DNA of 13,571 nucleotides, taken from Gammaproteobacteria bacterium GWE2_37_16 (GTDB lineage Bacteria; Pseudomonadota; Gammaproteobacteria; UBA9339). Made by a program: the position numbers and the translations under genes. Position 1 is the first letter of the stretch. Every line of letters begins with the position of its first letter. This document shows positions 12,714 to 13,571 of this stretch, one piece after another. Location: the NCBI GenBank assembly GCA_001801285.1, contig MGXG01000022.1, positions 1 to 13,571 of the forward strand, in the 5' to 3' direction. The notes below the pieces were generated by a model. The model had not been told where the DNA came from. It ran no database searches and saw only the letters and a program-made list of their open reading frames with translations.

Positions 12714-13571
12714 TCATTCTTGCTTGCCGCCATTAACTAAAACCGTTCTATTGCCGTTCGATTCCATGGCGCTAACAAGCCCTGCCTGTTCCATGGTATC
12801 AATTAAGCGGGCAGAGCGATTATAACCAATACGCAGACGTCTTTGTAGACTGGAAATTGATGCGCGCCGTGTTTCAATAACTATTTGTACTGCTTGATCG
12901 TAAAGAGGGTCATTTTCATCATCAGTTGTTCCACCGCTACTATCATCAGACTCAGCACCCAAAGTTCCAGGAGCAAAAACCTCGCTGGCAGCCAATCCGC
13001 TTCCAACACCACTACCTGTCAATACATCCTCAAGATATTCAGGTTCTGAATGTAATTTCAAATCATGAACAACGCGATGCACCTCTTCATCGGCAACAAA
13101 AGCGCCATGGACACGAATCGGCACACCTGAACCAGGTGGTAAATAAAGCATATCACCAGCACCAAGCAATTGTTCCGCACCTGATTGATCTAAAATTGTA
13201 CGCGAATCAATTTTTGATGAAACTTGGAAGGCGATACGCGTAGCAATATTAGCTTTGATTAAACCTGTAATAACATCGACTGATGGCCTTTGTGTTGCCA
13301 AAATTAAATGAATTCCGGCAGCACGGGCTTTTTGTGCAATACGAGCAATCAATTCTTCCACTTTTTTACCAACTACCATAATCATATCGGCATATTCGTC
13401 AGCTAACACAACTATATACGGTAATTCCTGTAATTCCTCAGGTCCTTCGGTACCACTGTCTGCTTGCCATAACGGATCCAGCAATGGTTTACCTTTTTCA
13501 CGCGCTTCTTTAACTTTGTGATTATAGCCGCCAAGATTACGTACACCGACCGTTGCTAATAATTTGTAACG
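12714..13571 (-). CDS. ftsK: DNA translocase FtsK, C-terminal part (cut by window edge)
   Basis: The frame is open to the window edge and gives the last 285 residues, beginning RYKLLATVGVRNLGGYN. Walker B is visible in YIVVLADEYADM, followed by the RecA-like motor end (HLILATQRPSVDVITGLIKANIATRIAFQVSSKIDSRTILD and GAGDMLYLPPG). After a short acidic, serine/glycine-rich linker comes the winged-helix gamma domain (DPLYDQAVQIVIETRRASISSLQRRLRIGYNRSARLIDTMEQAGLVS), which reads KOPS sequences. FtsK pumps chromosome ends at the septum and activates XerCD at dif. Walker A and the membrane domain lie beyond the window. The protein is intact here and is a core-chromosome anchor. Confidence 0.97.
   Translation of the reverse strand, partial: RYKLLATVGVRNLGGYNHKVKEAREKGKPLLDPLWQADSGTEGPEELQELPYIVVLADEYADMIMVVGKKVEELIARIAQKARAAGIHLILATQRPSVDVITGLIKANIATRIAFQVSSKIDSRTILDQSGAEQLLGAGDMLYLPPGSGVPIRVHGAFVADEEVHRVVHDLKLHSEPEYLEDVLTGSGVGSGLAASEVFAPGTLGAESDDSSGGTTDDENDPLYDQAVQIVIETRRASISSLQRRLRIGYNRSARLIDTMEQAGLVSAMESNGNRTVLVNGGKQE

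Noticed and set aside
12926..13243. Plus-strand frame rich in His and Gln opposite ftsK
   Set aside because: It is antisense to a strongly conserved ftsK region and arises from its codon pattern.

Overview
The window looks like an AT-rich gammaproteobacterial chromosome, most plausibly of the Legionella/Coxiella/Berkiella type. The right end carries two core genes in a gammaproteobacterial arrangement: the 3' part of ftsK, then lolA, both on the minus strand. The middle carries orphan genes that look like secreted-effector genes of intracellular bacteria. The species cannot be fixed from this sequence alone.

Left two thirds (1-7880) is a mobile defence island, transcribed entirely leftward. 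From its upstream end it contains an XRE repressor and an ImmA/IrrE-type metalloprotease (7818-6747), a small unknown gene (6697-6524), and a rho-independent terminator set in a cluster of GCTGGCT repeats (about 6421-6511). Next comes a second block: a 49-aa ORF, an HTH plus zinc-ribbon protein, a tyrosine recombinase with all catalytic residues present, a 64-aa MerR-type HTH protein, a GIY-YIG nuclease-like protein with a DUF4357-like tail, HsdR, and the start of HsdM, which runs off the left edge. Gaps are short (29-47 bp) or genes overlap (4, 7, 17 and 38 nt), so this looks like one or two long operons in which the integrase, regulators and a type I restriction-modification system travel together. 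HsdS is not in the window.

Middle (7881-10800) holds three plus-strand genes with no close relatives that I can name: a HAD-fold phosphatase-like protein, a 103-aa protein with a cysteine-rich C-terminus, and a 418-aa protein with a zinc-deaminase signature (H-S-E, then P-C-G-A-C). Each transcription unit has an extended -10 promoter (TGTTATAAT). The first also has an upstream direct repeat resembling the PmrA box that controls Dot/Icm effectors in Legionella and Coxiella. The stretch ends in the scar of an IS3-family transposase. I read it as a small effector cluster, with the deaminase-like protein as the most novel item.

Right part (10801-13571) contains a beta-carbonic anhydrase, lolA and ftsK. 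A dispersed palindromic repeat (core CTGCGGCTAC) sits on both sides of the carbonic anhydrase gene and again between ftsK and lolA, where it has grown into a 15-bp tandem array.
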